A stretch of DNA of 40,837 bases from Candidatus Anammoxibacter sp. (GTDB lineage Bacteria > Planctomycetota > Brocadiia > Brocadiales > Anammoxibacteraceae): contig JAIQZO010000103.1 of NCBI GenBank assembly GCA_021777055.1, positions 1 to 40,837 on the forward strand, given 5' to 3'. Shown one piece after another: positions 1 through 9,080 of the stretch. Numbering within the stretch: the first letter of the stretch is position 1; each line of letters starts with the position of its first letter. The notes under the pieces are model-generated. The model was not told the DNA's origin and ran no database searches. It worked only from the letters and a program-made list of their open reading frames with translations. Position numbers and translations under genes: made by a program.

Positions 1-36
1 ACAATCAAATCCTATTGATATACAATCGGTTTTCAT
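1..36 (-). CDS. 5' end of a gene cut by the window edge
   Basis: A leftward ATG at 36-34 is followed by twelve open codons reading MKTDCISIGFDC to the window edge. It is preceded by a very strong Shine-Dalgarno stretch (AAAAAAGGAGGG, four or five bases before the ATG), and this is the main reason to believe it. The product cannot be named from twelve residues. Confidence 0.5.
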   Translation of the reverse strand, partial: MKTDCISIGFDC

Positions 37-342
37 GCGCCCTCCTTTTTTCTACATTGGATATTTATTACTAGTCACATATATACTATCCAATGGGAGG
101 GCCTTTATCTACTCAAGTCTCCTTTTTTCTACTCTATCAAAAAATTAACAGAAGAGACAGAGCTGAATCAAATGTAACTCACAGGTGATAAGATACTAAT
201 ATTGTGGGAATACAGACACCATGCCTCTGGCTAGTTTATATCACCAAACATTTTCTTCGCCTGGATGGGCGTTGTTGGAATGGGGATTCTTAGATACAAG
301 TGTATTGCCAAAGGTGCAATTTAATATTAAAGGACAACCTTT
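37..342. other. Divergent intergenic region with an inverted repeat
   Basis: This region lies between the leftward gene at the edge and the rightward ClC gene. It holds a perfect 9-bp inverted repeat, CATTGGATA at 55-63 and TATCCAATG at 87-95, close upstream of the leftward start, so it could be an operator or part of its leader. The rest shows no convincing gene. A 41-codon ORF at 221-346 overlaps the ClC start but has no ribosome binding site. Confidence 0.4.
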
Positions 343-2070
343 ATGACGACAAAGATCATAAGACCAAGTAACTTTTTTAAGCTTAGTTTTCTTTCTGTAA
401 TATCAGCAATTTTTGCTGCCATTGCAAGTATATTGTTTCTGCTAGCAATAGATTATATAAGTAAGGTCTATTCCGTATTAGGGGGTAAAACTCAAGATGA
501 ATTAAGTGATGGTTTTATAAAGGGTCATTGGTGGTTATTGATAATACTTCCATTAGGAGGATTACTGGTAGGAATTTTGACCCAATATTTAATGCCTGAT
601 AGAAAAAATGTTGGATTAGCTGGAGTTATTGAAGCGGTTCATGAAAGAGATGCAAAAATTAAATTAAAGGAAGGTATTGGAGTAACAGTTATTTCCGCCC
701 TATCTATTGGTTTTGGAGCATCAGTTGGCAGATTTGGTCCTGCAATCCATATTGGTGCCAGTATAGGTTCATGGTTATCGCAAATTTTAGGACTAGATAG
801 AACTTCAAGGATAACTTTGCTGGCATGTGCAGCTGCCTCTGCAATTGCATGTTCCTTTAATGCCCCTTTTGCCGGAGTGGTATTCGCACATGAGGTTATA
901 ATTCGAAACTATAGTTTAAGGATATTTACCCCTGTTGCAATTGCGTCTACGATTGGGGCATTAATAGGCAGGTTTTATAAACCGTTAACCCTATTTCCTG
1001 ACACAATTAAGGTTTCTATACCCACTCATTTTGAATATCTTGCCGCTGCAATAGTTGGTTTGCTTGCTGCTATAGTTACTGTTACGTTTTTAAAGTCATT
1101 ACTTTATTGTCAAAGAATTGGAGAAGGATTTAATATTGACGCAAGATTTAAACCGGCAATAGGGGGAATATTCTTAGCTTTAATAGCCATGGTATTACCA
1201 CAAACATTGGGACTAAGTTCTAGCATTACGAATGTTGTCGTGTTTGGCACTTATACAGACGCTGACGTGTGGGTTCTATTAGCAATATTATTAGGGAAAA
1301 TGGCTGCTGTATCTTTAAGTTTTGGTATGGGTTTTAATGGTGGGTTATTTGGCCCGGCAATGGTATTAGGAGCCATGACCAGCGGTTTAGTAATTTATCT
1401 ATTTCATTTCCTCGGATTTGATTTAAAAGGAAGCACTATAGTATTAGTTGGTATAGGTTGCATAATAAGCGCTGTGTTCGGGGCTCCTTTAGCAACAACC
1501 ATAATAGCTATTGAACTATGTAACAGCCACAAAGTCGCGTCAGCAGTCCTTGTAGGAGTAGTAACAACCAATTTAATTACCTATAAGTTGTTTGGTAAAT
1601 CTTATTTTAACTTTATATTAAAGAAAAAAGATATTGATACCAGACATAGTAGGGAAAAAGCCATCTTGTCCCAGACTACCATTAAAGATTTAGTAAAAAA
1701 GCCTGTTACTATAAATCCTAATGCGGGAAGAAGTGAAATTATAAAGGGGTTAGAAGCTTGTGATGGCGAACAAGAACTATATGTAGTAGATGAAAAAAAC
1801 AGCCTTTTAGGTATGATTAGAGCTTTATATATTGTTAATAGATCAGACGATATTATTAGCTCTGAAGTTATGAAAAATCCAAAAATGGTTTTACTCGAAA
1901 ATGATTCTATTGAAAAGGCAATAAGTTTACTAGGTGATTTTGCAGGATTAGGAATACCAGTAGTAAATAACCATGAGGAATCTATTTTGGTCGGATTTAC
2001 CAATGAATCGGCGTTAATGAACTTTTATACAAAAATTGTAAAAGAGATAAGGGAAGAGCAAGAGGAGTAA
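343..2070 (+). CDS. ClC-family chloride channel with C-terminal CBS pair
   Basis: Integral membrane ClC protein for chloride movement across the cytoplasmic membrane. The membrane domain occupies about residues 10-430 and shows the family signatures GRFGP (129-133), FNAPFAG (172-178) and GGLFGP. Two cytoplasmic CBS domains follow at about 447-570, the usual nucleotide-sensing module. AAAGGA lies eight bases before the chosen ATG. By alignment to the E. coli exchanger motifs GREGP and FIIEEM, the external gating glutamate (Glu148) is Phe131 and the internal proton glutamate (Glu203) is Val185, while Glu202 is kept as Glu184. The usual GSGIP motif is also replaced (near NVGLAG, 89-94). Known ClC biochemistry then suggests a passive channel rather than a chloride/proton exchanger; that is inference. 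The family assignment is secure. Confidence 0.93.
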   Translation: MTTKIIRPSNFFKLSFLSVISAIFAAIASILFLLAIDYISKVYSVLGGKTQDELSDGFIKGHWWLLIILPLGGLLVGILTQYLMPDRKNVGLAGVIEAVHERDAKIKLKEGIGVTVISALSIGFGASVGRFGPAIHIGASIGSWLSQILGLDRTSRITLLACAAASAIACSFNAPFAGVVFAHEVIIRNYSLRIFTPVAIASTIGALIGRFYKPLTLFPDTIKVSIPTHFEYLAAAIVGLLAAIVTVTFLKSLLYCQRIGEGFNIDARFKPAIGGIFLALIAMVLPQTLGLSSSITNVVVFGTYTDADVWVLLAILLGKMAAVSLSFGMGFNGGLFGPAMVLGAMTSGLVIYLFHFLGFDLKGSTIVLVGIGCIISAVFGAPLATTIIAIELCNSHKVASAVLVGVVTTNLITYKLFGKSYFNFILKKKDIDTRHSREKAILSQTTIKDLVKKPVTINPNAGRSEIIKGLEACDGEQELYVVDEKNSLLGMIRALYIVNRSDDIISSEVMKNPKMVLLENDSIEKAISLLGDFAGLGIPVVNNHEESILVGFTNESALMNFYTKIVKEIREEQEE

Positions 2071-2140
2071 CAAACTATTCCGTATGATTAGTGAGGCGGA
2101 AGGCTAATAGAGCCAAGAGCACCGCAAAATTGCTGATTTA

Positions 2141-2173
2141 CTTAAGCCTTCAGTCTATCCACCTAAGTAGTTA
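2141..2173 (+). repeat. Dispersed repeat B, short copy
   Basis: The motif CAGTCTATCCACCTAAGTAG, flanked by CTTAAGCCTT and TTAC, closely matches both arms of the hairpin at 16082-16220 and the block at 39643-39728. It lies between the ClC gene and the convergent DUF21 gene. Confidence 0.6.
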
Positions 2174-2218
2174 CCAATTATTACTGTGTAAATTGCACCC
2201 AATGTGCCCAGATCTCAA

Positions 2219-3286
2219 TTATGTTCTGGTATTTTCTATCCTGGATATCCCCCTTAAGAGTCTGCCCAATATATCTGCACCTGTAATAACGCGTTTTGTC
2301 GCACCCCAGAATAGTATTATGTCTTCATCAATAACATCATCTTTTATGGTTTCAGGTTTAACTTTTAGGCGTGATATTATATCTCCCAGTTTTGATTTCG
2401 AGTTCTTGACAATTATTGGACGGTGGCAGAACAAATAAGGATAGCTAACCCCTCTTTCAAATAATGCGTCTCTCAAGAAACCGTCTGCATCCAGCACAAC
2501 AACAGGATTTCCAGACATATCAGTAATGATGACCCACTTTTTGCCTGAAGAGTGAATTGCTTTCAGGAAGGGGTCATCTGGAGAGTTTTCAAACTTTGGG
2601 AAAACCGGAAAGTTGCCTTTTAAAGGAAGTTTAATTATACTATCATGGGCTACCGGTTCACCTTCCTGGCTAACAAAGATGTCGTCTATGGCAAGAAAGT
2701 TTAAAGCTCCCAATCCTTCTGTATGGTCAATGTCCGCATCACTGGACTCTATATGTTTTCTTATCAATGTTCTAAAGATCCGTTCCTTAAAATAGTTGGC
2801 CTCTTCTTTTCCCAACCACCAGTCCAGCAATAATGCAGTAGATTTCGCAACCGGAAACATAACTATCTGATAAAACTTTAGTACCGGAATCAATAATGCC
2901 GCCATACGTAAAGCATTCCTTGAGAAATATGCCTGGGGCAGGATTTCTCCAAACAACGTTATAACCACCGTGGAAAAAAGGAATGCACCTAGCCCCGTAA
3001 GTATGGAATTAGATAAAATAGCCAACAGAACATTAATTGCTACATTGCCCCATAATATGGTAGTTAAAAGAAAGTTTGAATCATGCCTCATTTTGAGCAC
3101 TTTTATCGCATCCTCATTTCCGGCAGATGCGTCAACCTCTAACTGGAGTCTAGTAATACTGAAGACAGCCAGATTAAGTCCTGAAAACAGAGCAGACTGG
3201 GTCATGCAGAAGCAGATTCCGAGCCAGGTCATAAAATTGGTTTCAAATACAAGGTACTTTAAATGTTCTAGAAGCGGTGATTGCAT
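2219..3286 (-). CDS. DUF21 (CNNM-like) membrane protein with degenerate CBS region
   Basis: The N-terminal half (about residues 15-185) has the DUF21/CNNM transmembrane pattern: three to four hydrophobic segments, an 'ALFSGLNLAVFSITRLQLE' helix and the conserved 'FGEILPQAYFSRNA' stretch (compare GExxPK in the family). The C-terminal part (about 190-340) is where CorC/HlyC-type proteins carry a CBS pair, and it is only weakly CBS-like ('VIITDMSGNPVVVLDADGFLRDAL'). Family members are linked to magnesium or cobalt export and membrane ion homeostasis. A good Shine-Dalgarno (AGAGGAAC) precedes the start. It lies downstream of the MscS-type gene on the same strand with a 94-base gap. The substrate is unknown. 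Confidence 0.8.
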   Translation of the reverse strand: MQSPLLEHLKYLVFETNFMTWLGICFCMTQSALFSGLNLAVFSITRLQLEVDASAGNEDAIKVLKMRHDSNFLLTTILWGNVAINVLLAILSNSILTGLGAFLFSTVVITLFGEILPQAYFSRNALRMAALLIPVLKFYQIVMFPVAKSTALLLDWWLGKEEANYFKERIFRTLIRKHIESSDADIDHTEGLGALNFLAIDDIFVSQEGEPVAHDSIIKLPLKGNFPVFPKFENSPDDPFLKAIHSSGKKWVIITDMSGNPVVVLDADGFLRDALFERGVSYPYLFCHRPIIVKNSKSKLGDIISRLKVKPETIKDDVIDEDIILFWGATKRVITGADILGRLLRGISRIENTRT

Positions 3287-3335
3287 TTTGTTCCTCTTTT
3301 AATAATTACTTAATTAAAGCATATACATAAATTTA

Positions 3336-3360
3336 TCTGCTTTAACTTACAAAAAGCAGA
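3336..3360 (-). terminator. Possible terminator after the 772-aa MscS gene
   Basis: An eight-base-pair stem, TCTGCTTT/AAAGCAGA, with a nine-base loop lies about 20 bases past the stop of the leftward channel gene. On that strand it is followed by the AT-rich run TAAATTTATG rather than a clean U-tract, so termination may be weak. Confidence 0.4.
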
Positions 3361-3380
3361 GATTATTAAATAAACCCTGA

Positions 3381-5699
3381 TTATTTAGACAGCACATCCG
3401 TTACAACTCTAACATCAATGGGATTTACACTGTCCAGGTGAACATCCCGTTGCGGAAACGCAATCACTATTCCAGCCTCTTTAAAAAGGCTTTCAATATG
3501 GAAACGTATGTCGCTTTCAATAATGGAGCGTTCCATCATTTTTCTTGCCCTGATCCAGAAATGAACTTCAAAGTTTAGAGAATTATCCCCAAAATCTGCA
3601 AAAAGTATAATGGGATCCGGCCTCTTCAATATCTTGCCATGATCATCTACGGCTTTTCGGATTAAACGTTCAACCTCACGTACAGGGGAGCCGTAAACAA
3701 CACCAACCTTAACACAAGTCCGCTGCAGGTCATCAGAAAGTGTCCAGTTCAACACATTGTTCTCTAGGAATGAGCTGTTAGGCACAATGATATGACTGTT
3801 AGTAGATGAGCAGACCCTTGTGCTTCTAGCACCTATATGCTCTATGGTTCCGAATATATTATCTATCTGAACCAGATCGCCGACCTTAATAGGCCGTTCT
3901 GCCAATAGTATTAATCCGCTGATAAAGTTATTTATTATATTTTGGCTTCCGAAACCAATACCTATGGCAAATGCACCTCCTAAAATTGTAAAGACGGTTA
4001 ACGGCAGGTTTACAATACGCAATGCAAACAGGGTGAAAAACATTATCATCATGTAAAAGGTTATCGTCTGCAATGCTGTGGTTGCGGCTAACGGAACCCT
4101 TAATCTGGTCAATATCTGACGGCCCAGAAGACGGCTTAAAAACCGGGAAAGGATATACCCCATAATCAAAAAGATCAGGGCAATAACGATCTTTTTCACT
4201 GTGATCGGACGATCTTCGACGGTGGTTATTTCATATTGCCAGACCCTTTTAACCGCGTCTCTGAACGCGTCAACCCTTTCTCCCCAGGTAACTGACGTAA
4301 TATGCGAGCTGATTTCAGTTAAAAATTTTTCGTGAAGTCTACTCGCCCAATTCAGGTGGATAATACTGGTTTCATAGATCTTTATTAACGCCAATAGATT
4401 CCGTTTTTGCTCTTGCATCCAATATAGGACATTTGGTATCTCATTGGTGAACTTGTCAATTTTTGTGTCTAACGTTACCAGATCTCTCCTCAACTCTGCC
4501 AGGCGGGCAGACTGTAACCGGCTTTCACGATTTATCTGCGCAAAGGATAGCTTTGTCTCCGTCTCCCACTCCTGTAATTTTTTTGTATCTGCGATACCGT
4601 TAAAGGTCTCAAAACGCCGGTTCCAGATGGTTCTAGCTTCTGATATATGCTGCAGTTGGTTACCCAGGATGGAAACTTCACGTTGCCTTGCCTGCCGTAT
4701 CAAAAGCCTTGCCTCTACCTCTTCTATAAGACCCTGTTTTTTTTCCATCGACACATCAAGACGTTTCCTTGCGTCTGTCCATCTGATATCCAGTAATGAG
4801 AGGTCAAGCTTTGCCCGTTCCAGTTTCTGGTTTATTTTGAACTCTTGATCGTCAAGTTCGCTGTGTATTTCATCAAGCTCTTCTTTTTGGAAACGAACAA
4901 CACGGTTAAGCAATTCCACCTTTTCCTTAAGCAATGAAAGATTTAGCTGATACACCTTTTCTTCCAATTTCTGGTTATTCAATTCCATCTGCCTCTGCCT
5001 AACTTGTTCTGCCGCGATTGTACTCTCAAGCTGGGCGTGCTTATGTTTAACAGTTAACGCGGAGATCTCGTCGTCTTTCTTGACTAAATTTAAAGCCTCC
5101 TTCTCATGTCTTCGTATACGTTCCTTCTCTTCAAAAACTGACTTTGCCTCATCCAACGCTTCCTGGGCCGCAACCATAGCATCCTCTATTGTTTTGTGCA
5201 TGCCAACTTGTGCATACAGTTTGTCCCTTAAACTATCAAGCGCCTGAAATGAATGCACCGCCCCGCCTGCCGACTCATCTTTTTGAAAAGATTTAAGATT
5301 TTTTAAGACCTGTTCTTTTGTAGTCTGTAACTCCTCATTATGGCCTATAAGTGCAAGCTGTTGTGTGTATAAAAGATCTATCCTCTGGAGGAAACCAAGC
5401 TCTAGTTCCAGCTCTTCTTTTACCTGATTATCTCCGTTCTCTAAAGAGACCGTTAAGGCCTCTTTGGTTTCCTTGATCCTTTTTGTTAACTCGTTGCGTT
5501 TCAGACCAATCTCTTCTTCCAATGTAATGGTTTTTGCAGTGGAAGTTGCCTGGTTATTCTCTTCTTGTCCGTAAATATGGGATGTGCAAACATGGACAAA
5601 AAAAGCAAGGAAAAGAATAATTATGGGTAGACGGTATAGGTACTTTTCCTTGCGGTTGCAACTAAGAGCCAAAACAATAATATTTATATATAAAAACAT
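3381..5699 (-). CDS. MscS-family mechanosensitive channel with long periplasmic coiled coil
   Basis: Predicted tension-gated channel of the cytoplasmic membrane, releasing solutes on hypo-osmotic shock. An N-terminal hydrophobic stretch (about residues 22-42, ending near HIYGQEE) looks like a signal peptide. Residues about 55-480 are charged and strongly coiled-coil, the periplasmic region seen in MscK/YbiO-type members. Three transmembrane helices follow at about 500-600, then the MscS pore-lining signature (GIGFGSQNIINNFISG) and the 'ERPIKVGDLVQI' beta domain, ending with the family's 'AFPQRDVHLDS'. At 772 aa it is much longer than MscS (286 aa) and shorter than MscK (1120 aa). No convincing Shine-Dalgarno precedes the ATG, so the start could lie further in. 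A larger paralogue lies at 27067-30729. Confidence 0.9.
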   Translation of the reverse strand: MFLYINIIVLALSCNRKEKYLYRLPIIILFLAFFVHVCTSHIYGQEENNQATSTAKTITLEEEIGLKRNELTKRIKETKEALTVSLENGDNQVKEELELELGFLQRIDLLYTQQLALIGHNEELQTTKEQVLKNLKSFQKDESAGGAVHSFQALDSLRDKLYAQVGMHKTIEDAMVAAQEALDEAKSVFEEKERIRRHEKEALNLVKKDDEISALTVKHKHAQLESTIAAEQVRQRQMELNNQKLEEKVYQLNLSLLKEKVELLNRVVRFQKEELDEIHSELDDQEFKINQKLERAKLDLSLLDIRWTDARKRLDVSMEKKQGLIEEVEARLLIRQARQREVSILGNQLQHISEARTIWNRRFETFNGIADTKKLQEWETETKLSFAQINRESRLQSARLAELRRDLVTLDTKIDKFTNEIPNVLYWMQEQKRNLLALIKIYETSIIHLNWASRLHEKFLTEISSHITSVTWGERVDAFRDAVKRVWQYEITTVEDRPITVKKIVIALIFLIMGYILSRFLSRLLGRQILTRLRVPLAATTALQTITFYMMIMFFTLFALRIVNLPLTVFTILGGAFAIGIGFGSQNIINNFISGLILLAERPIKVGDLVQIDNIFGTIEHIGARSTRVCSSTNSHIIVPNSSFLENNVLNWTLSDDLQRTCVKVGVVYGSPVREVERLIRKAVDDHGKILKRPDPIILFADFGDNSLNFEVHFWIRARKMMERSIIESDIRFHIESLFKEAGIVIAFPQRDVHLDSVNPIDVRVVTDVLSK

Positions 5700-5849
5700 G
5701 TCGTTTATCAGCTAAAACTGATTCAAATAGTATTTCAGATGACTACGGTAAAGTGGCAAGAATATAGTCTAAGTAATCAGGAATCCAAAACTTAGTGATT
5801 ACTTTGACTATATTATATAAAACTGCCCATCTCCTTATATCACACTCTT

Positions 5850-8045
5850 TCAGTTGGCATCTGTATGACTTTTGCCTTCCCCATCCCATTGAGAAGGTTC
5901 TAGAAATGGGATGTCCACAACATTGGGATCGTGGTCAGATACTTTCTCATACAAATTATTGTTAAGTTCAGTAAGAGTCTCTCCGTAGTGTGGAGCAAGG
6001 CGATATGGACCTTTTGGATCTAATGGGTCTTTTAAGTTTGATTTAACAAATACCCAATCCAGCCTATATTTCCCGACAACTTTCAATAATGGTCGTACAA
6101 CGCTGTATGTTGTCTTGAACCCCTTCATGTCTTTTTGGTTTGAATTTGACAGCCTTCCTTTTTTTCCGTTAATCGAACGTTCTTTATCCCCTCTAAAATC
6201 AAAAGCACCACCATCTTTAAACCTGAAATTTTCAATCCTATCAAACATCTTTTTTACGGGATTTGGGGAAAGAACCGGTACATTGGATGCCATAGGATTA
6301 TCCATATTCTTTGCGAAACCAGTAATATTACTGGTTGTCTTGACAACAAATCCATAAGGGGTAATGCTCAGCCAGTTTAACGGTTTCTTCAGCTCCCGTT
6401 TAACTGTTCGTGAAACAGATGTAGGGCTTAGGTCCGCCGGCGCGGCATTAAAGTCGCCAAGCATAATAACAGGGTTATCAATATCCTTAATATAATTAAG
6501 AATTTCCTTAATCTGCAGGTCACGAAACTTTGGCAAACATTTAATCTCAAGATGAATGTTAATGATAGATAATGTATTACCTGGAATACCAGGAACATCA
6601 AGATCAACCCGAAAGAAATGTCGACCTCCTGTCTTAATTTCACGCGTCAACTCATTTAAGAAAACAAGCTTGGCACCCAGCCGGCGTGTCTTTTCAAGAT
6701 AAGTCGTCTTCGCTTTTTCCCCATAATACCAATCATAACCCTGATTTCTAAGGGGAACAACCGTAACACTTTTAATGGGATATCTGGACAAAACGGCACT
6801 ACCAAAGACTCCTTTGTATAACTCCTTGTCTTGCAAAAAGTAATCAGTTGCTTCTTCATCAATATTTCCGTCCTTTAAATATACTTTTTCCAGCCCAAGC
6901 AACACAGGATCTATCTCAAGATATTGTGGAGCATAAGTATAATTCATCTCAAGGGCCTTTGCAAGTTCACCGGCAGCATTCAAATAACCCGAACGCTTAA
7001 TACCTATTTCCATCTCCTGGAGCACAATTATATCTGCAGTTGCAAGTTTTTCTCGCTGATTCAAAATATTATTAACACCTTCTGCCTCTTTGATCTTTAA
7101 TGCATCAATACGTTTCCGCAACTCCTCTTCAGACGAAAAAATATCAATAGCATCTTTCATATGGATCGATTTTTCAATATTCCAACTGACAACGCGTAGT
7201 ACCGGCCCTATTTGTTCATCAACAGGAGAATGAGGTTTTACTCCACGATAATATGGCCGATTATCTATAATAGGTGTTCTGAAAAACCGGTATACTTTGT
7301 CTCCTAAATTTCTACCTCTTATATACCCATCAGGTAAAGGATTAAAATATAACGCCTTAAGCTCTTCATGGCTTAAAAACTCTGGTTCCTGATAACCTAT
7401 ATATGAGCGCGAAATAGTTCCTTTTTTATCTTCCTCAGGCGTTAACTCTTCAGCTTCAGCTTTTTTCGATTTATTTAGATCTGCTTCAATATGGGCCATA
7501 GGCGTCAACCTATTACCTATGCAGCTTTTAATAACTATTCCGGCTGTTTCGAATTCCTGTTTAGCCATTGGAGTTACCCTTTCAGCCGCAGCACAAAGCA
7601 CTATCTGTTTTACAGGACGATCCGCAGATTGCAATTCTGTCACAGATTTTAATACAATCTCGGCACTTTCCGTCCAGTATAGATAATCCATTGGAAACCT
7701 TATAACTATTGTTTGATCCATTGTATAACCCACGACAATACGACCAAATGGTATCATCTCCGAAATAGATTTAACTTGCGTATGGTAGTTGTACATCATT
7801 TCCGCAATTCGCTGAAATATGAATGCATCTAACTCTGACTCTGCAAAGAGAGCCTGTTCGATAAACACGACTCTACCTTTCACACCTTCCATCTCTGCCA
7901 GTATATGTGCAATTAGTGTCTTATGGCGCGGAGAGTATATGGGATGGGTCAGAAACGCATCTATAACCTGGTCATTTATCCCGATCAGCTGCAGTTTCTC
8001 CCGGTTTACACGTCTAAGGTCTTTAGATGTATATTCCATTAACAT
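5850..8045 (-). CDS. 3' part of split gene: EEP (endonuclease/exonuclease/phosphatase) domain protein
   Basis: Residues about 280-720 form an EEP-superfamily domain with its metal and catalytic signatures in order: VVSWNIEKS (285-293), IIVLQEMEIG (339-348), INIHLEIK, MLGDFNAAP, RLDWVFV and SDHDPNVV near the C-terminus. Such domains cleave phosphodiester or phosphomonoester bonds in DNA, RNA, lipids or inositides; the substrate here is unknown. Residues 1-190 ('LRRVNREKL', 'YSPRHKT', 'DYLYWTE') are a separate conserved region. The reading frame is open for 37 codons upstream of this ATG and meets the 225-aa ORF at a single in-frame TGA (8154-8156). No ribosome binding site precedes the ATG, whereas the upstream ORF has a good one. 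I read the two ORFs as one gene broken by a nonsense codon; this part may not be translated. Confidence 0.8.
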   Translation of the reverse strand: MLMEYTSKDLRRVNREKLQLIGINDQVIDAFLTHPIYSPRHKTLIAHILAEMEGVKGRVVFIEQALFAESELDAFIFQRIAEMMYNYHTQVKSISEMIPFGRIVVGYTMDQTIVIRFPMDYLYWTESAEIVLKSVTELQSADRPVKQIVLCAAAERVTPMAKQEFETAGIVIKSCIGNRLTPMAHIEADLNKSKKAEAEELTPEEDKKGTISRSYIGYQEPEFLSHEELKALYFNPLPDGYIRGRNLGDKVYRFFRTPIIDNRPYYRGVKPHSPVDEQIGPVLRVVSWNIEKSIHMKDAIDIFSSEEELRKRIDALKIKEAEGVNNILNQREKLATADIIVLQEMEIGIKRSGYLNAAGELAKALEMNYTYAPQYLEIDPVLLGLEKVYLKDGNIDEEATDYFLQDKELYKGVFGSAVLSRYPIKSVTVVPLRNQGYDWYYGEKAKTTYLEKTRRLGAKLVFLNELTREIKTGGRHFFRVDLDVPGIPGNTLSIINIHLEIKCLPKFRDLQIKEILNYIKDIDNPVIMLGDFNAAPADLSPTSVSRTVKRELKKPLNWLSITPYGFVVKTTSNITGFAKNMDNPMASNVPVLSPNPVKKMFDRIENFRFKDGGAFDFRGDKERSINGKKGRLSNSNQKDMKGFKTTYSVVRPLLKVVGKYRLDWVFVKSNLKDPLDPKGPYRLAPHYGETLTELNNNLYEKVSDHDPNVVDIPFLEPSQWDGEGKSHTDAN

Positions 8046-8153
8046 TTCATTTAGGTCATCTGTTAACTCCGTAGTTTTAATTGCGTTACAAACTGACTTA
8101 CAATCAGACTTATCAAGTATTGTAATTAATGAAGCATCTGTATCACCTGCATA

Positions 8154-8831
8154 TCACGTCCATGAAACGCTGTTCAGTTCCCTCTGCAACACTTTATTAG
8201 GTGAGTAAACATCTACGCCCAAAATGTGTGCATACTGACATTTTACTTTAGAAAAGCCAAGCAAATCCATTGTCAAACTATCTGCAGAATCTATGTGACC
8301 GCCCTTCACCTTGCCACCCTTTGAAAAAAGCCTCCCTGCGCCTTTAGGCACTCCAACCACTGAATCGACAGGATGTGTAATAAACCCCCACACACCCTTG
8401 ATAGGACTCTTTGCTGCATTTCTCAAAGCATTAGCAAACGCTTCTGTCTTTTTAATATCCTGTAATGCCGCTATGGCATGAATCTCATGTATCTGAATTG
8501 GTAACATATCATCACATTCTACCTCAAATGTACCAAAAGGTGAAATTATAGTATAGTGATTAGTAAATCCGAATGTTACCACATCATCATGTAAACGAAA
8601 ATTTTTACCTTCAAGCTGCTCCACTGGTAATATTTCCTGGGCCTTTAATACTTCTCGGATTTCATATCCATCTGCCTTGCTGGAATCATTCACTAACGAC
8701 TGCTTATCTACAACTGTCTGGCTCTTACAATCAGTTGAACAAAACATTGTCATCAGCAAAATAATAATTGTACATGGCGCGACTATTATTGGATATTTTC
8801 TACAGAGTAATTTATTTGATTGATTCAACAT
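8154..8831 (-). CDS. 5' part of split gene: exported protein ending at in-frame TGA
   Basis: A 225-aa ORF with an N-terminal hydrophobic segment (about residues 14-31, 'IIVAPCTIIILLMTMFC') acting as signal peptide or membrane anchor; there is no proper lipobox. The body has the blocks 'ISPFGTFEVE', 'HPVDSVVGVPKGAGRLF' and 'LGVDVYSPNKVLQRELNSVSW', which I recall as running on without interruption in a family of large uncharacterised exported proteins. The conserved VLQRELN block breaks off two residues after its tryptophan, at TGA 8154-8156, and the same frame continues on the other side (YAGDTDASL...) into the 731-aa EEP ORF. AGAGAGG lies five bases upstream of this ATG, so translation starts here. 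Without readthrough the product is a truncated exported protein. Confidence 0.75.
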   Translation of the reverse strand: MLNQSNKLLCRKYPIIVAPCTIIILLMTMFCSTDCKSQTVVDKQSLVNDSSKADGYEIREVLKAQEILPVEQLEGKNFRLHDDVVTFGFTNHYTIISPFGTFEVECDDMLPIQIHEIHAIAALQDIKKTEAFANALRNAAKSPIKGVWGFITHPVDSVVGVPKGAGRLFSKGGKVKGGHIDSADSLTMDLLGFSKVKCQYAHILGVDVYSPNKVLQRELNSVSWT

Positions 8832-9080
8832 TTAAACCTCTCTTTTTAGTTTTAGTTGATATATAGCATTAATGACTCTACTTATTTACCTAATCCAAAG
8901 AAAATGAGCAAAGCCTAATTCATTCAACACAGCATTGTCCGATTAGTTTTTTGCAGCCTAAATGGGAAACCTGTTATAACTTTACAATTTAATATATGAA
9001 AAACGATTGGTCATAAAACACTGCAGGAATGAGGACAATGTTTTTTGATCTGGCTTACGCCGGCATTTCATGGCTCGGCT

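Noticed and set aside
221..346. A 41-codon ORF overlapping the ClC start (ATGA overlap)
   Set aside because: It has no ribosome binding site and an unremarkable composition. Another frame of the same stretch looks more membrane-like (FFAWMGVVGMGILRYK) but has no start, so at most it is an old gene tail.
2091..2438. A 115-aa plus-strand ORF after the ClC gene
   Set aside because: It overlaps the 3' end of the DUF21 gene in antisense and includes repeat B; there is no ribosome binding site.
8154..8156. The in-frame TGA as a selenocysteine codon
   Set aside because: No SECIS-like hairpin is evident just after the TGA, the site is not in a redox motif, and the same window uses TGA as an ordinary stop (for example the PsiE-like gene).
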